Source: Hydrogenophaga sp.
GTDB taxonomy: Bacteria > Pseudomonadota > Gammaproteobacteria > Burkholderiales > Burkholderiaceae_C
NCBI RefSeq assembly: GCF_018780385.1
Contig: NZ_JADMJO010000022.1
Location: 94,494-158,493 of the forward strand
Reading direction: 5' to 3'
Length of the DNA stretch: 64,000 nt
Shown: positions 51,826 through 60,279 of the stretch, piece by piece
How the letters are laid out: each line of letters begins with the position of its first letter
How positions within the stretch are numbered: the stretch's first letter is position 1
Notes under the pieces: generated by a model
The model's input: the letters and a program-made list of their open reading frames with translations, nothing else
Told to the model about the DNA's origin: nothing
The model's database searches: none
Position numbers and translations under genes: made by a program

Positions 51826-53481
51826 ATGTCCACACGCCTCGTTCCCAGCGCGCAAGCCGACCACTTCGTGCACGACCACCTGCCCCCGCCCGAGCAGTGG
51901 CCCGAGCTGCGCTTCGACCGGCCCGAGTTGCAACTGCCCGCACAGGTCAACGCGGTGCAAGCGCTGTTCGAGCGGGCCATCGCCGCCGGCCATGCCGACC
52001 GCCCGCTGTTCCGCAGCGACGAGCGCACGCTGAGCTACGCACAGGCGCAGACCGAAGTGAACCGCATCGCCAACGCGCTCACGGTGGAGCTGGGTCTGGT
52101 GCCGGGCAATCGCGTGCTGCTGCGCGGCGGCAACTCGGTGGCCATGGCGCTGGCCTGGCTGGCCACGGTGCAGGCCGGGCTGGTCGCGGTGGCCACCATG
52201 CCGTTGCTGCGCGCCAAAGAGCTCGGCGCCATCATCGCCAAGGCACAGCCCGTGCTGGCGCTGTGCGACGTCAAGCTGCAGGACGAGCTCAAGACCGCGC
52301 TCGCCGCCGACCCCACCACCGCCGGCATGACGCTGCTGGTGTTCAACACCGATGGCGCGGAAGTGCCGCATTCGCTTGAAGCCATGGCGGGGCGCCAGTG
52401 CGTGCACAGTACACCCTGCCCTACGGCCGCCACCGACATCGCCCTGCTCGCTTTCACCTCGGGCACGACCGGCACGCCCAAGGCGGCGGTGCACACCCAC
52501 CGCGACGTGCTCGCCGCCTGCGAAACCTGGCCGCGCCACGTGCTGCGCGCCACACCCGACGACATCGTCATGGGCTCGCCACCGCTGGCCTTCACCTTTG
52601 GCCTCGGGGGATTGCTGGTGTTTCCGATGTGGGCCGGCGCCTCGGTGTACTTCCCGTCCATTCCGTACACGCCCGAGGCCATGGTGCAACTCATCGGCCG
52701 CGTGGGCGCCACCATCTGCTACACCGCGCCCACCTTCTACCGCCAGATGGCCGCGTTCGCGCAGCGGCACGGAATCGGCCAACTGCGCATCAGCGTGAGC
52801 GCGGGCGAAGGCCTGCCCGACGCCACGCGCCAGCTCTGGAAGGAAGCCACCGGGCTGGAGATGCTCGACGGCATTGGCGCCACCGAGATGTTCCACATCT
52901 TCATCTCCTCACCGCCCGAGTCGGTGCGCCGCGGCGCGATCGGCCAGGTGGTGCCGGGCTACGAAGCACGCGTGGTGAACGACGCCGGTGAGCCGCTGTC
53001 CGTCGGTGAAGTCGGCAAGCTCGCGGTGATCGGCCCCACCGGTTGCCGCTACCTGGGCGATGCGCGTCAGGCGCAGTACGTCAAGGACGGCTGGAACCAT
53101 CCCGGCGACGCCTTCCGCATGGACGCCGATGGCTACTTCTTCTACCAGGCGCGCACCGACGACATGATCATCACCGCCGGCTACAACGTGGCCGGCCCCG
53201 AGGTGGAAGCCGCCCTGCTGGAGCATCCGGCCGTGGCCGAGTGTGGCGTGGTGGGCAAGCCCGATGACGAACGCGGCCAGGTCGTGCTGGCCTACGTGGT
53301 GCTCAAGCCCGGCGAAGCCGCCGACGCCACGCAGGTGAAAGCGCTGCAGGACCATGTGAAGCACAGCCTCGCACCCTACAAATACCCGCGCGAGGTGGTC
53401 TTTGTGCCCCAGTTGCCGCGCACCGAAACCGGCAAGCTGCAGCGCTTCGCGCTGCGCCAGCAAGCCACCCAGAAAGTTTGA
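51826..53481 (+). CDS. Benzoate/2-aminobenzoate-CoA ligase family enzyme
   Basis: A 551-residue AMP-forming ligase. The P-loop is FTSGTTGTPKAAVHTHRDVL, with the template DGIGATEMFHIFISS, a hallmark of benzoate-CoA ligase family members, and the hinge ARTDDMIITAGYNVAGPEVE and the catalytic lysine in PRTETGKLQRFAL. In this operon it would make the CoA thioester that feeds the fused monooxygenase; 2-aminobenzoate is the best guess, salicylate or another benzoate the alternative. Confidence 0.92.
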   Translation: MSTRLVPSAQADHFVHDHLPPPEQWPELRFDRPELQLPAQVNAVQALFERAIAAGHADRPLFRSDERTLSYAQAQTEVNRIANALTVELGLVPGNRVLLRGGNSVAMALAWLATVQAGLVAVATMPLLRAKELGAIIAKAQPVLALCDVKLQDELKTALAADPTTAGMTLLVFNTDGAEVPHSLEAMAGRQCVHSTPCPTAATDIALLAFTSGTTGTPKAAVHTHRDVLAACETWPRHVLRATPDDIVMGSPPLAFTFGLGGLLVFPMWAGASVYFPSIPYTPEAMVQLIGRVGATICYTAPTFYRQMAAFAQRHGIGQLRISVSAGEGLPDATRQLWKEATGLEMLDGIGATEMFHIFISSPPESVRRGAIGQVVPGYEARVVNDAGEPLSVGEVGKLAVIGPTGCRYLGDARQAQYVKDGWNHPGDAFRMDADGYFFYQARTDDMIITAGYNVAGPEVEAALLEHPAVAECGVVGKPDDERGQVVLAYVVLKPGEAADATQVKALQDHVKHSLAPYKYPREVVFVPQLPRTETGKLQRFALRQQATQKV

Positions 53482-53492
53482 GAACAACTCCC

Positions 53493-53885
53493 ATGAAACA
53501 CCTGCAACCACCCGGCTGGGCCACGCCCAAGGGCTACGCCAACGGCATCAGCGCGCGCGGCACCCATGTCTTCGTGGGCGGCCAGATCGGCTGGAACGCC
53601 AGCCAGACCTTCGAAAGCGACGACTTCATCCACCAGACCCGCCAGGCGCTGCTCAACATCCGCGACGTGCTGGCCTGTGCCGATGCCGGGCCGCAGCACA
53701 TGGTGCGCATGACCTGGTACATCACCGACCGGGTGGAGTACAACGCCCGCCTGCGCGAACTCGGCGCCGCCTACCGGGAGGTGATGGGCAAACACTTCCC
53801 GGCCATGACCTGTGTGGAGGTCAGCGCGCTGGTTGAAGCGCAGGCGAAGGTGGAGATCGAAGTGACAGCGGTGGTGCCTGACTGA
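53493..53885 (+). CDS. RidA/YjgF-family protein
   Basis: A 130-residue RidA-fold protein. RidA enzymes hydrolyse imines and enamines to ketones plus ammonia. It shows GTHVFVGGQIGWNA, MTWYITDRVEYNARL and a PAMTCVEVSALVEAQAKVEIE C-terminus, where the substrate-binding Arg of canonical RidA (usually R105) is replaced by Cys/Val context, indicating a divergent subgroup. In this operon it could remove the amino group as ammonia from the ring-derived enamine, which fits an aminobenzoate pathway. It is the last gene of the operon. Confidence 0.9.
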   Translation: MKHLQPPGWATPKGYANGISARGTHVFVGGQIGWNASQTFESDDFIHQTRQALLNIRDVLACADAGPQHMVRMTWYITDRVEYNARLRELGAAYREVMGKHFPAMTCVEVSALVEAQAKVEIEVTAVVPD

Positions 53886-54066
53886 ACCCGGACCCCATAC
53901 CCTGAGGGGGTGGTGTACCCGCTCTAGCACGACCACCAGGCGTTTTGAGCGGCGCAACAGCCAATCCCACATCAAGCATGTGGCTTGCACGCAGCCCCGG
54001 TTTCCCTCCAGAATGATTTTCTCGAAAAGTGGTTTTCGAGACTTAAATCACACAGAGGAGACAAAC

Positions 54067-55344
54067 ATGACAAGCAAAAAGCTGCTGCTGGCGCTGATGG
54101 CCTGCGGCTTGGCCACGGGCGCACTGGCCCAGGCTGGCAAGGACAACCTGTCCACACTCAAGCAGATGAAGGTATCGGGCGTCGACCTGAACATTCCACC
54201 GGTTCCGCAGGAGGGCAAGAATGCCGATGCGATCCGCGCCAACCTCAAGGCCGTGAAGCTGCCCCCCGGCTTCAAGATCGACCTCTACGCCGTGGTGCCC
54301 GACGCGCGCCACATGGCGGTGGCCCCCTCCACCAACATGCTCTTCGTGGGCACGCGCAAGACACGCGTCTGGGCCGTGACCGATCGAAACGGTGACGGCG
54401 CGGCCGACGAGGTGAAGCCTTTCGCGCCGTCGCTCAACTTCAAGGTGCCCAACGGCGTGTGCTGGACCAAGGATGGTTTCCTCGTCGTGGTCGAGCACAA
54501 CCGCGTGCTCAACTTCCCCGCCGCCGAGTTCTTCTACGAAGGCCCGGACGTGGCCGTGATCGAGGTGGTGCCTCAGGGCGGCCTGATCCCGGTGGAGGAA
54601 GAGTCGTTCAACCATGGCGCGCGCACCTGTCGCGTGGCCGACGACGGCACGCTCTACATCACCCTGGGCCAGCCGCACAACGTGCAGCCCGCGGGCAAGG
54701 TCGACCTGTACGACAAGATCGGCATCGGCGGTGTGGTGCGCATGAACGCCTTCGATGGCTCCAAGCGCGAGGTGTTTTCGCGCGGCATGCGCAACTCGGT
54801 CGGCATGGACATCAACCCCAAGGACAAGTCGGTGTGGTGGACCGACAACCAGACCGACGGCCTGGGTGACGACGTTCCACCGGGCGAGCTCAACCGCGCC
54901 ACCAAGGTCGGGGAGCACTTCGGCTACCCCTACTGGAACGGCAAATTCAAGGTGGCCGGTTCGCCCGCCGCCACCGACCTGAAGGACATGAAGGAACCCG
55001 CCAACGCGGTCTTCCCGCAGGTGGAGTTCCCGGCCCACCAGGCCCAGCTCGGCATGACCTTCTACAACGGCAAGCAGTTCCCGGCCAAGTACCAGGGCGG
55101 CATCTTCGTGGCCGCGCACGGCTCGTGGAACCGCAGCCAGGCCACCGGCGCGCTGATCAACTTCATACCGCTCAACGCCAACGGCACCGCCGGCAAGGCC
55201 GAGGTGTTCGCCGAGGGCTGGCTGGATGGCAACGGCGTGTACAAGGGCCGCCCGGTGGATGTGGCGCCGATGAAGGATGGCTCGCTGCTGATCTCCGACG
55301 ACTACGTCGGCGCGATCTACCGCGTCACCTACACGCCGAACTGA
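54067..55344 (+). CDS. PQQ-dependent sugar/sorbosone-dehydrogenase-like beta-propeller
   Basis: A 425-residue exported protein with signal peptide ending ATGALAQ. The mature part is a six-bladed propeller of the sorbosone/soluble glucose dehydrogenase (GSDH) type: PPGFKIDLYAVVPDARHMAV, FSRGMRNSVGMDINP, WWTDNQTDGLGDD, HQAQLGMTFYNG and AAHGSWNRS, which include the Arg, Asn and His residues expected around PQQ. AGAGGAGA precedes the ATG. It lies ahead of a small cytochrome c and a TonB receptor, giving a periplasmic oxidation and uptake set. Substrate unknown. Confidence 0.9.
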   Translation: MTSKKLLLALMACGLATGALAQAGKDNLSTLKQMKVSGVDLNIPPVPQEGKNADAIRANLKAVKLPPGFKIDLYAVVPDARHMAVAPSTNMLFVGTRKTRVWAVTDRNGDGAADEVKPFAPSLNFKVPNGVCWTKDGFLVVVEHNRVLNFPAAEFFYEGPDVAVIEVVPQGGLIPVEEESFNHGARTCRVADDGTLYITLGQPHNVQPAGKVDLYDKIGIGGVVRMNAFDGSKREVFSRGMRNSVGMDINPKDKSVWWTDNQTDGLGDDVPPGELNRATKVGEHFGYPYWNGKFKVAGSPAATDLKDMKEPANAVFPQVEFPAHQAQLGMTFYNGKQFPAKYQGGIFVAAHGSWNRSQATGALINFIPLNANGTAGKAEVFAEGWLDGNGVYKGRPVDVAPMKDGSLLISDDYVGAIYRVTYTPN

Positions 55345-55423
55345 TCGGGCACCCGCTCCCTGGCGCCAGTCGGCCCACGCGGGTCGCCTGGCGTCCCTTC
55401 ACGTTTGAACGGATCTCCCTCCC

Positions 55424-55741
55424 ATGCGAACTTCACTCCTCATGGCCGCTGCCGCACTGAGCGTCGGCGCCGCCCACGCAGCCGACCCCGTGGTGGGTCG
55501 CACCAAGGCCAACGCGGTCTGCGCGGTGTGTCACGGCCCCACCGGCATGTCCATGGTGCCCAACGCACCCCACCTGGCGGGTCAACCCGCCATCTACCTC
55601 GTCGAACAACTCAAGAACTACCGCAGTGGCAAACGCCCCCACGAAGTGATGGGCGTGATCGCCAAACCCCTGACCGACGCCGAGATCGAGGATCTCGCGG
55701 CCTGGTATTCGTCGCTGCAGATCAGCGTTCAGATTCCCTGA
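55424..55741 (+). CDS. Small periplasmic cytochrome c
   Basis: A 105-residue monohaem cytochrome c with a signal peptide ending AAHAAD and a single haem site CAVCHGPTG (CxxCH); the axial Met is probably the one in GMSMVPNAPHLAGQ. Helix motif YLVEQLKNYRSGKR is the class I c553-like pattern. It likely takes electrons from the dehydrogenase upstream and passes them to the respiratory chain. 79 bp follow the dehydrogenase stop. Confidence 0.93.
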   Translation: MRTSLLMAAAALSVGAAHAADPVVGRTKANAVCAVCHGPTGMSMVPNAPHLAGQPAIYLVEQLKNYRSGKRPHEVMGVIAKPLTDAEIEDLAAWYSSLQISVQIP

Positions 55742-55761
55742 CACCCAAGCCCATCCCCATC

Positions 55762-57900
55762 ATGCAAGTGCGCTCTCTGGTTCTCTTTCCCCTGGCCGTG
55801 ATGCCCGCCTGGCTGCACGCCCAGACCACCCCCCCACCGCCCGAAGCCGATGGCGGCGCCCTCGCACCCGTCGTCATCACCGGCAGCGGCTCGGCCGACC
55901 AGCGCTGGCGCGGCAGCGCCACGGTGGACGTGGTCGACGGCCGCGAACTGCGCGACGGCCAGTTGCAGATCAACTTGTCCGAGGGTCTGGCGCGCGTGCC
56001 GGGTCTGGTCATCCGCAACCGTGAAAACTACGCCCAGGACCTCCAGGTCTCCATCCGCGGCTATGGGGCGCGCAGCACCTTTGGTGTGCGCGGCGTGCGC
56101 CTGTTTGTCGACGGCATTCCCGCGAGCGCGCCCGACGGCTCGGGCCAGGCGGCCAACTTCCCACTGGGCAGTGCCGACCGCATCGAGGTGGTGCGTGGGC
56201 CTTTCTCTGCGCTCTACGGTGCGTCCAGTGGCGGTGCGATCCTGCTCTACACGGAAGACGGCGGCCGCCCGGGCGAGATCCGCGCCGGCGTGGCGGCCGG
56301 GGCCAACGGCCTGTGGCGCTTCTCGACCCAGGCCACCGGCCAGACCGGCACGGCCGAGGCACCGGGCTGGTCTTACACGCTGGACGTGGGCAAGTTCGCC
56401 ACCGACGGCGCGCGACCGCAGTCGGCCGCGCACCGCAGCACGGCCAACGCCAAACTCTCACGCGCCCACGACGGTGGACGCACCACCCTGGTCTTCAACC
56501 GGCAGAGTGCATTCGCACTCGATCCGCAGGGCTTGAGCCGCACGCAGTTCGATGCCAACCCCGAGCAGACCGCACCCCAACCCATCCTGTTCAACACGCG
56601 CAAGTCGGTCTCGCAGACGCAGGCCGGTCTGGCCTGGGATCAGGCATTGGGCAACGGGCACAAGGTCGAACTCATGGGCTACGCCGGCCAGCGCCGGGTG
56701 ATCCAGTTCCAGTCGATCCCGCCGGGCAACCAGAACCCCGTCACCAGTCCGGGCAACTCGGGCGGTGTGATCGACCTCGACCGCGACTACTGGGGCTTCA
56801 ACGCGCGCTGGCGCCTGCAGCGCGAGTGGAACGGCGGCCAACTGGACCTGAGCGCCGGCCTGGCGGGAGATCGGCAGACCGACCTGCGTCGCGGCTACCA
56901 GAACTTCACCGGAGCGGCCGCGACACCAACCGCGCTGGGCGTGCTCGGAGCGCTGCGGCGCGACGAGACCAACCGCGCCACCACGCTCGATCCCTACGTG
57001 CGCGCTTCGTGGCAGAAAGAAGACTGGACGCTCGAAGGTGGGTTGCGCCGCGTCAACGCGCGCTACGTCTCCACCGACACCTTTCTGTCCAACGGTGACC
57101 AGAGCGGCGGGGTGAAGTTCGACGGCTACCTGCCGGTGGTGGGGGTGCGCTGGCAGCTTGCGCCCCAACTGCAAGCCTTCGCCTCCGTGGGACGGGGCCT
57201 GGAAACCCCCACCCTCAACGAGGCCGCGTACCGCAGCGATGGCGGTGCCGGCCTCAACACGGCGCTCAATGCGTCACGCAGCACCAGCGCCGAGGTCGGC
57301 CTGCGCGGACGCAACGCAGCGGGCCTGTGGAACGCCACGCTGTTCGACATCCGCACCCGCGACGAGATCGTCTCGGCCGGCACGATCGATGGGCGCGCGA
57401 CCTTCGCCAACGGCGGCAGCACGAAACGCCAGGGACTGGAACTGTCGGCCGAGTACGGCATGGGCAGTGTCACGCTGAGCAGTGCCTACACCTACCTGCG
57501 CGCGCGCTACGGCAGCGGCACAGCCAGCATTCCCGCCGGCAACCGCATGCCGGGTCTGCCCGAACACCAGCTCTTCGCACAGCTGGCGTGGGCCCCGGCC
57601 CTGGTCTCGGGCATCGGTGGGGTCTTCACGCTGGAGGCCCGGCACACCGGGAGCGTGTTTGCCAACGACGCCAACAACCGCGTCACCGCGCTGGCGGAAA
57701 AGCACACCTTGCTGGGCGTTGGCGCCCGCTTCGAACAAACCACCGGCGCCTGGACCTGGCGCGAGTTCGTGCGCATCGACAACCTCACCGACAAAAAGCA
57801 CGTGGGCTCGGTGATCGTCAACGATGGCAACAACCGCTTCTTCGAGCCCGGCCTGGGCCGCTCGCTCTCGGCCGGCGTGGAACTCACGCGGCGCTTCTGA
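55762..57900 (+). CDS. TonB-dependent receptor, PqqU/YncD-like
   Basis: A 712-residue outer-membrane receptor with a signal peptide (ending LHAQ), a plug domain (LSEGLARVPGLVIRNRENYA, SIRGYGARSTFGVRGVRLFV, VRGPFSALYGASSGGAI) and a 22-strand barrel ending in a terminal aromatic Phe. The plug motif NYAQDL followed by RG(Y/F)GARSxFGVRGVR is what I remember for E. coli YncD, recently named PqqU, the PQQ receptor. Its location next to a PQQ-type dehydrogenase and cytochrome supports PQQ import. The gene follows the cytochrome after 20 bp. Confidence 0.88.
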   Translation: MQVRSLVLFPLAVMPAWLHAQTTPPPPEADGGALAPVVITGSGSADQRWRGSATVDVVDGRELRDGQLQINLSEGLARVPGLVIRNRENYAQDLQVSIRGYGARSTFGVRGVRLFVDGIPASAPDGSGQAANFPLGSADRIEVVRGPFSALYGASSGGAILLYTEDGGRPGEIRAGVAAGANGLWRFSTQATGQTGTAEAPGWSYTLDVGKFATDGARPQSAAHRSTANAKLSRAHDGGRTTLVFNRQSAFALDPQGLSRTQFDANPEQTAPQPILFNTRKSVSQTQAGLAWDQALGNGHKVELMGYAGQRRVIQFQSIPPGNQNPVTSPGNSGGVIDLDRDYWGFNARWRLQREWNGGQLDLSAGLAGDRQTDLRRGYQNFTGAAATPTALGVLGALRRDETNRATTLDPYVRASWQKEDWTLEGGLRRVNARYVSTDTFLSNGDQSGGVKFDGYLPVVGVRWQLAPQLQAFASVGRGLETPTLNEAAYRSDGGAGLNTALNASRSTSAEVGLRGRNAAGLWNATLFDIRTRDEIVSAGTIDGRATFANGGSTKRQGLELSAEYGMGSVTLSSAYTYLRARYGSGTASIPAGNRMPGLPEHQLFAQLAWAPALVSGIGGVFTLEARHTGSVFANDANNRVTALAEKHTLLGVGARFEQTTGAWTWREFVRIDNLTDKKHVGSVIVNDGNNRFFEPGLGRSLSAGVELTRRF

Positions 57901-57918
57901 TCGACGGCCGCGCGGCCC

Positions 57919-59124
57919 TCAGGGGGGCAGCCGGCCGAACTCGCTTTCGGGATCGATCACCTGCCCCGGCAGGCTGATGGCGAAGGTGCAACCGGCGCTG
58001 GACGCCGCCTCGCACCAGATGCGCCCGCCATGACGCTCGACGATGCGCTGCGTGAGCGCCAGGCCAGTGCCGATACCTTCATAGTCCATCGAGTGGTGTT
58101 GCCGCTGAAACAAGGCAAACAGGTTGGGCGCGTGCTCCAGGTCGAAGCCCACGCCGTTGTCCCGCACGAACACCACACGTTCACCGGTGCTGTCGGTCCA
58201 CTGGCCCACTTCAATGCGGGCCGCAGCGCGGGTGCGCGTGAAGTTCACCGCGTTCTCCAGCAGGTTGCGCAGCACCTCGGCCAGCAGGATCGCGTCACCA
58301 CGCACTTGCGGCAGATCGTCGTCGATCACCCACTCGATCGAACGCGCCGGGTGTTCGGCCTGCAGGTGCCGCACCACACCGTGCACCAGCGGACTCAAAG
58401 GCACTTGCTGGCGCGCCAGCGACACACGCCCCATGCGCGCGTACTCCAGCAAGCCTTCGATCATCAAGCCCATGCGCTTGCTCGCCTTGGCGATCGAGGC
58501 CTGGTACTGCAGCAGCTGGCTGTCACCGCCGGGGCCCAAGCGCTCCTGCGCCAGCGTCACGAAGCTGGAGATGTGGCGCAGCGGCGCGCGCAGGTCGTGC
58601 GAGACGCTGTGCGAGAACACGTCGATGTCCTTGTTCGCCGCCACCAGCTGGTTGGTGCGCCGGGTCACGCGCTGCTCCAGGTCCCGCCTGAGTTGAGCCA
58701 CATGGTGTTCGGCCTCGCTGCGCGCGGTGGCATCCATCACCACCGCGCTGGCGCACAGAAAGTGCCCGTCGGCATCGAGCACCGGGTCGATGCCGACCTC
58801 GGCCCTGAACACCTTGTCGCCCGGGCCAGGGATGTCCAGCTCCAGCGGCGCCCCCAGGCCACCACGCGTGAGCATGGCCAGGTAAGCACCCAGCAGGGCG
58901 CGGGAGTGCGCATCGGTGAGACCCACCAGGCTCAGGAAGTCGGTGGCCTGCGTGGGTCGGCCTTCCCTGAAACCGCGCGCGTCCATGCCCAGCCAATCGA
59001 TCAGCGTGCGGTTGATGTGGACCACGCGCAGCTCCGCGTCGATGGACACGAGCCCGCAGGGCACCCGGTCGTACAGGGCGCAGGCGCTGGTGGAGAGTTG
59101 GGGGGTGGCTGACGTGTTGTCCAT
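57919..59124 (-). CDS. PAS-domain sensor histidine kinase
   Basis: A 401-residue soluble kinase: PAS domain (about 10-140, with CGLVSIDAELRVVHINRTLI), a coiled linker, H-box FSHSVSHDLRAPLRHISSF and ATPase motifs NLLENAVNFTR, DNGVGFD and GIGTGLALTQRIVERHGG. The C-terminus resembles bacteriophytochrome-type kinases. There is no transmembrane segment. ATG 59124 was taken; GTG 59148 is possible. No response regulator is adjacent; the GAF protein gene 163 bp upstream on the same strand may be related. Confidence 0.9.
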   Translation of the reverse strand: MDNTSATPQLSTSACALYDRVPCGLVSIDAELRVVHINRTLIDWLGMDARGFREGRPTQATDFLSLVGLTDAHSRALLGAYLAMLTRGGLGAPLELDIPGPGDKVFRAEVGIDPVLDADGHFLCASAVVMDATARSEAEHHVAQLRRDLEQRVTRRTNQLVAANKDIDVFSHSVSHDLRAPLRHISSFVTLAQERLGPGGDSQLLQYQASIAKASKRMGLMIEGLLEYARMGRVSLARQQVPLSPLVHGVVRHLQAEHPARSIEWVIDDDLPQVRGDAILLAEVLRNLLENAVNFTRTRAAARIEVGQWTDSTGERVVFVRDNGVGFDLEHAPNLFALFQRQHHSMDYEGIGTGLALTQRIVERHGGRIWCEAASSAGCTFAISLPGQVIDPESEFGRLPP

Positions 59125-59287
59125 GGCGTCTCGTTCGGGAGGGGACACAGGGAGGGCGATCAGCGGCCGCGCCAGCCAACCACGCGGGGTCTGCGGTTGC
59201 GGTTCTGAATTTCAGTATCGGCCAAAAGCCGACGCGGTGGTGCGACTTTTTGTCAGGTCCCGGTGGTGTGCTCCGGCCTGCCGACAC

Positions 59288-59866
59288 TCACCTGGGCTTG
59301 AGATCCCACGCCGGGATCTCTCGCGGCGCGCTCCTGACGTTGCGCCCCTCCAGCCGCATGGCGGTGAGCCTGGCCGTCATCTCCAGGGTCTTCAGGTCGT
59401 CTGGATTCGGGTTGTCCTGCGGACTGAACGAGAAGCAGCACAGGGTGCCGTAAATCTCGCCGCTCTTGAGCACGATCGGCGTGCTGATGTGGGTGCCGAT
59501 CGAAAACGGCAACTGTTCCAGCAGGGCATTGGCCAGAGGGTCGGCTCGGGCATCGGCCATGTAGCGCGGCAAGCGCCCGTCGACCACGCGCTGGCACCAG
59601 CTCTCCTCGAGCAGATCCGACCCGCCAACGGAAATGGTCGGGCGCGCCTTGTCGTTTGCCACCTGGCGGAACACACGCCGCCCGTCCACAAACTCTGAAC
59701 AGAAAACCACGTCCATGTTCATGCGGTCGCGCAGTGTCTTCAGCACATCCGTGATGGCCTGGTCCAGCATCTCGTCGGATTGATCGGCGGTGGCAACCAT
59801 CAATTCAGAGACGGTCACGTGCAGGTCTGTGGGCTCATAACCCAGGTCGTGTAGGTGAAATTTCAT
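59288..59866 (-). CDS. GAF-domain protein
   Basis: A 192-residue protein made of one GAF domain (FCSEFVDGRRVFRQVANDKA, LPFSIGTHISTPIVLKSGEI, GTLCCFSFSPQ) preceded by a helix. GAF domains bind small ligands or redox centres; the two adjacent cysteines in GTLCCFS are noteworthy, since Cys-Cys or Cys-Phe in this position appears often in GAF sensor domains. No output domain is attached, so it may work through the adjacent kinase (inference). Confidence 0.88.
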   Translation of the reverse strand: MKFHLHDLGYEPTDLHVTVSELMVATADQSDEMLDQAITDVLKTLRDRMNMDVVFCSEFVDGRRVFRQVANDKARPTISVGGSDLLEESWCQRVVDGRLPRYMADARADPLANALLEQLPFSIGTHISTPIVLKSGEIYGTLCCFSFSPQDNPNPDDLKTLEMTARLTAMRLEGRNVRSAPREIPAWDLKPR

Positions 59867-60042
59867 GGTTTCGATTCTCTCGCCCAGCGCGGACTGACCG
59901 CGTTTGGAGGGTATTTCGAGATGTGTTCAATGGTGACCGCCACCGCAGGGACCCACCCCAATCTGTGCTTGGGGAGCCACCCCTGATGTTCCATTAGCAA
60001 TTCTGATGAATCACGCGCTTCACAACCAAACACCTAAAATAC

Positions 60043-60052
60043 GGGTTAACCC
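60043..60052. promoter_or_regulatory. Palindrome GGGTTAACCC ahead of a small gene
   Basis: A perfect 10-bp palindrome located 14 bp before the ATG of the 64-residue ORF. It resembles the core of the palindrome at 46706-46719. The remaining 199-bp gap (59867-60065) holds a hairpin CCCCAA, 7 bp, TTGGGG (59956-59974) but no gene. Confidence 0.4.
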
Positions 60053-60065
60053 TTAGAGAGTTCCC

Positions 60066-60260
60066 ATGTTGAAGTTTTTCCAGACCTTTTTCCAGACGCC
60101 CCGTTTCCAGGTCGGCGTTCGTGTCAACCGCCTGCACCAGGGCAGCCTGGACCGCACCGATGGCCGCGTCGTGGCCCAGACCGCTGAAGGCGTGCTCGTC
60201 GAGTGGCCGCGCAACGGCTCTGGCTGGGAGCACCCGAACGCCCTCTGCCAGCAGGGCTGA
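60066..60260 (+). CDS. Small hypothetical protein (64 aa)
   Basis: A short ORF beginning MLKFFQTFFQTPRFQVGVRV. The second half (RVNRLHQGSLDRTDGRVVAQ, then EGVLVEWPRNGSGWEHP) looks like a small beta barrel of SH3 or KOW style: VGVRV-turn-DGRVVAQ-turn-GVLVEW. A weak GAG ribosome-binding site lies before the ATG. It converges on the binding-protein gene at 60280 with a 19-bp gap. Probably real given the regular beta pattern. Confidence 0.6.
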   Translation: MLKFFQTFFQTPRFQVGVRVNRLHQGSLDRTDGRVVAQTAEGVLVEWPRNGSGWEHPNALCQQG

Positions 60261-60279
60261 TCCGGGGCCGCTGAGCCCT

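Noticed and set aside
59956-59974. Hairpin CCCCAA, 7 bp, TTGGGG between the GAF gene and the small ORF
   Set aside because: No T-run and not at a gene end in the right direction, so not called a terminator.
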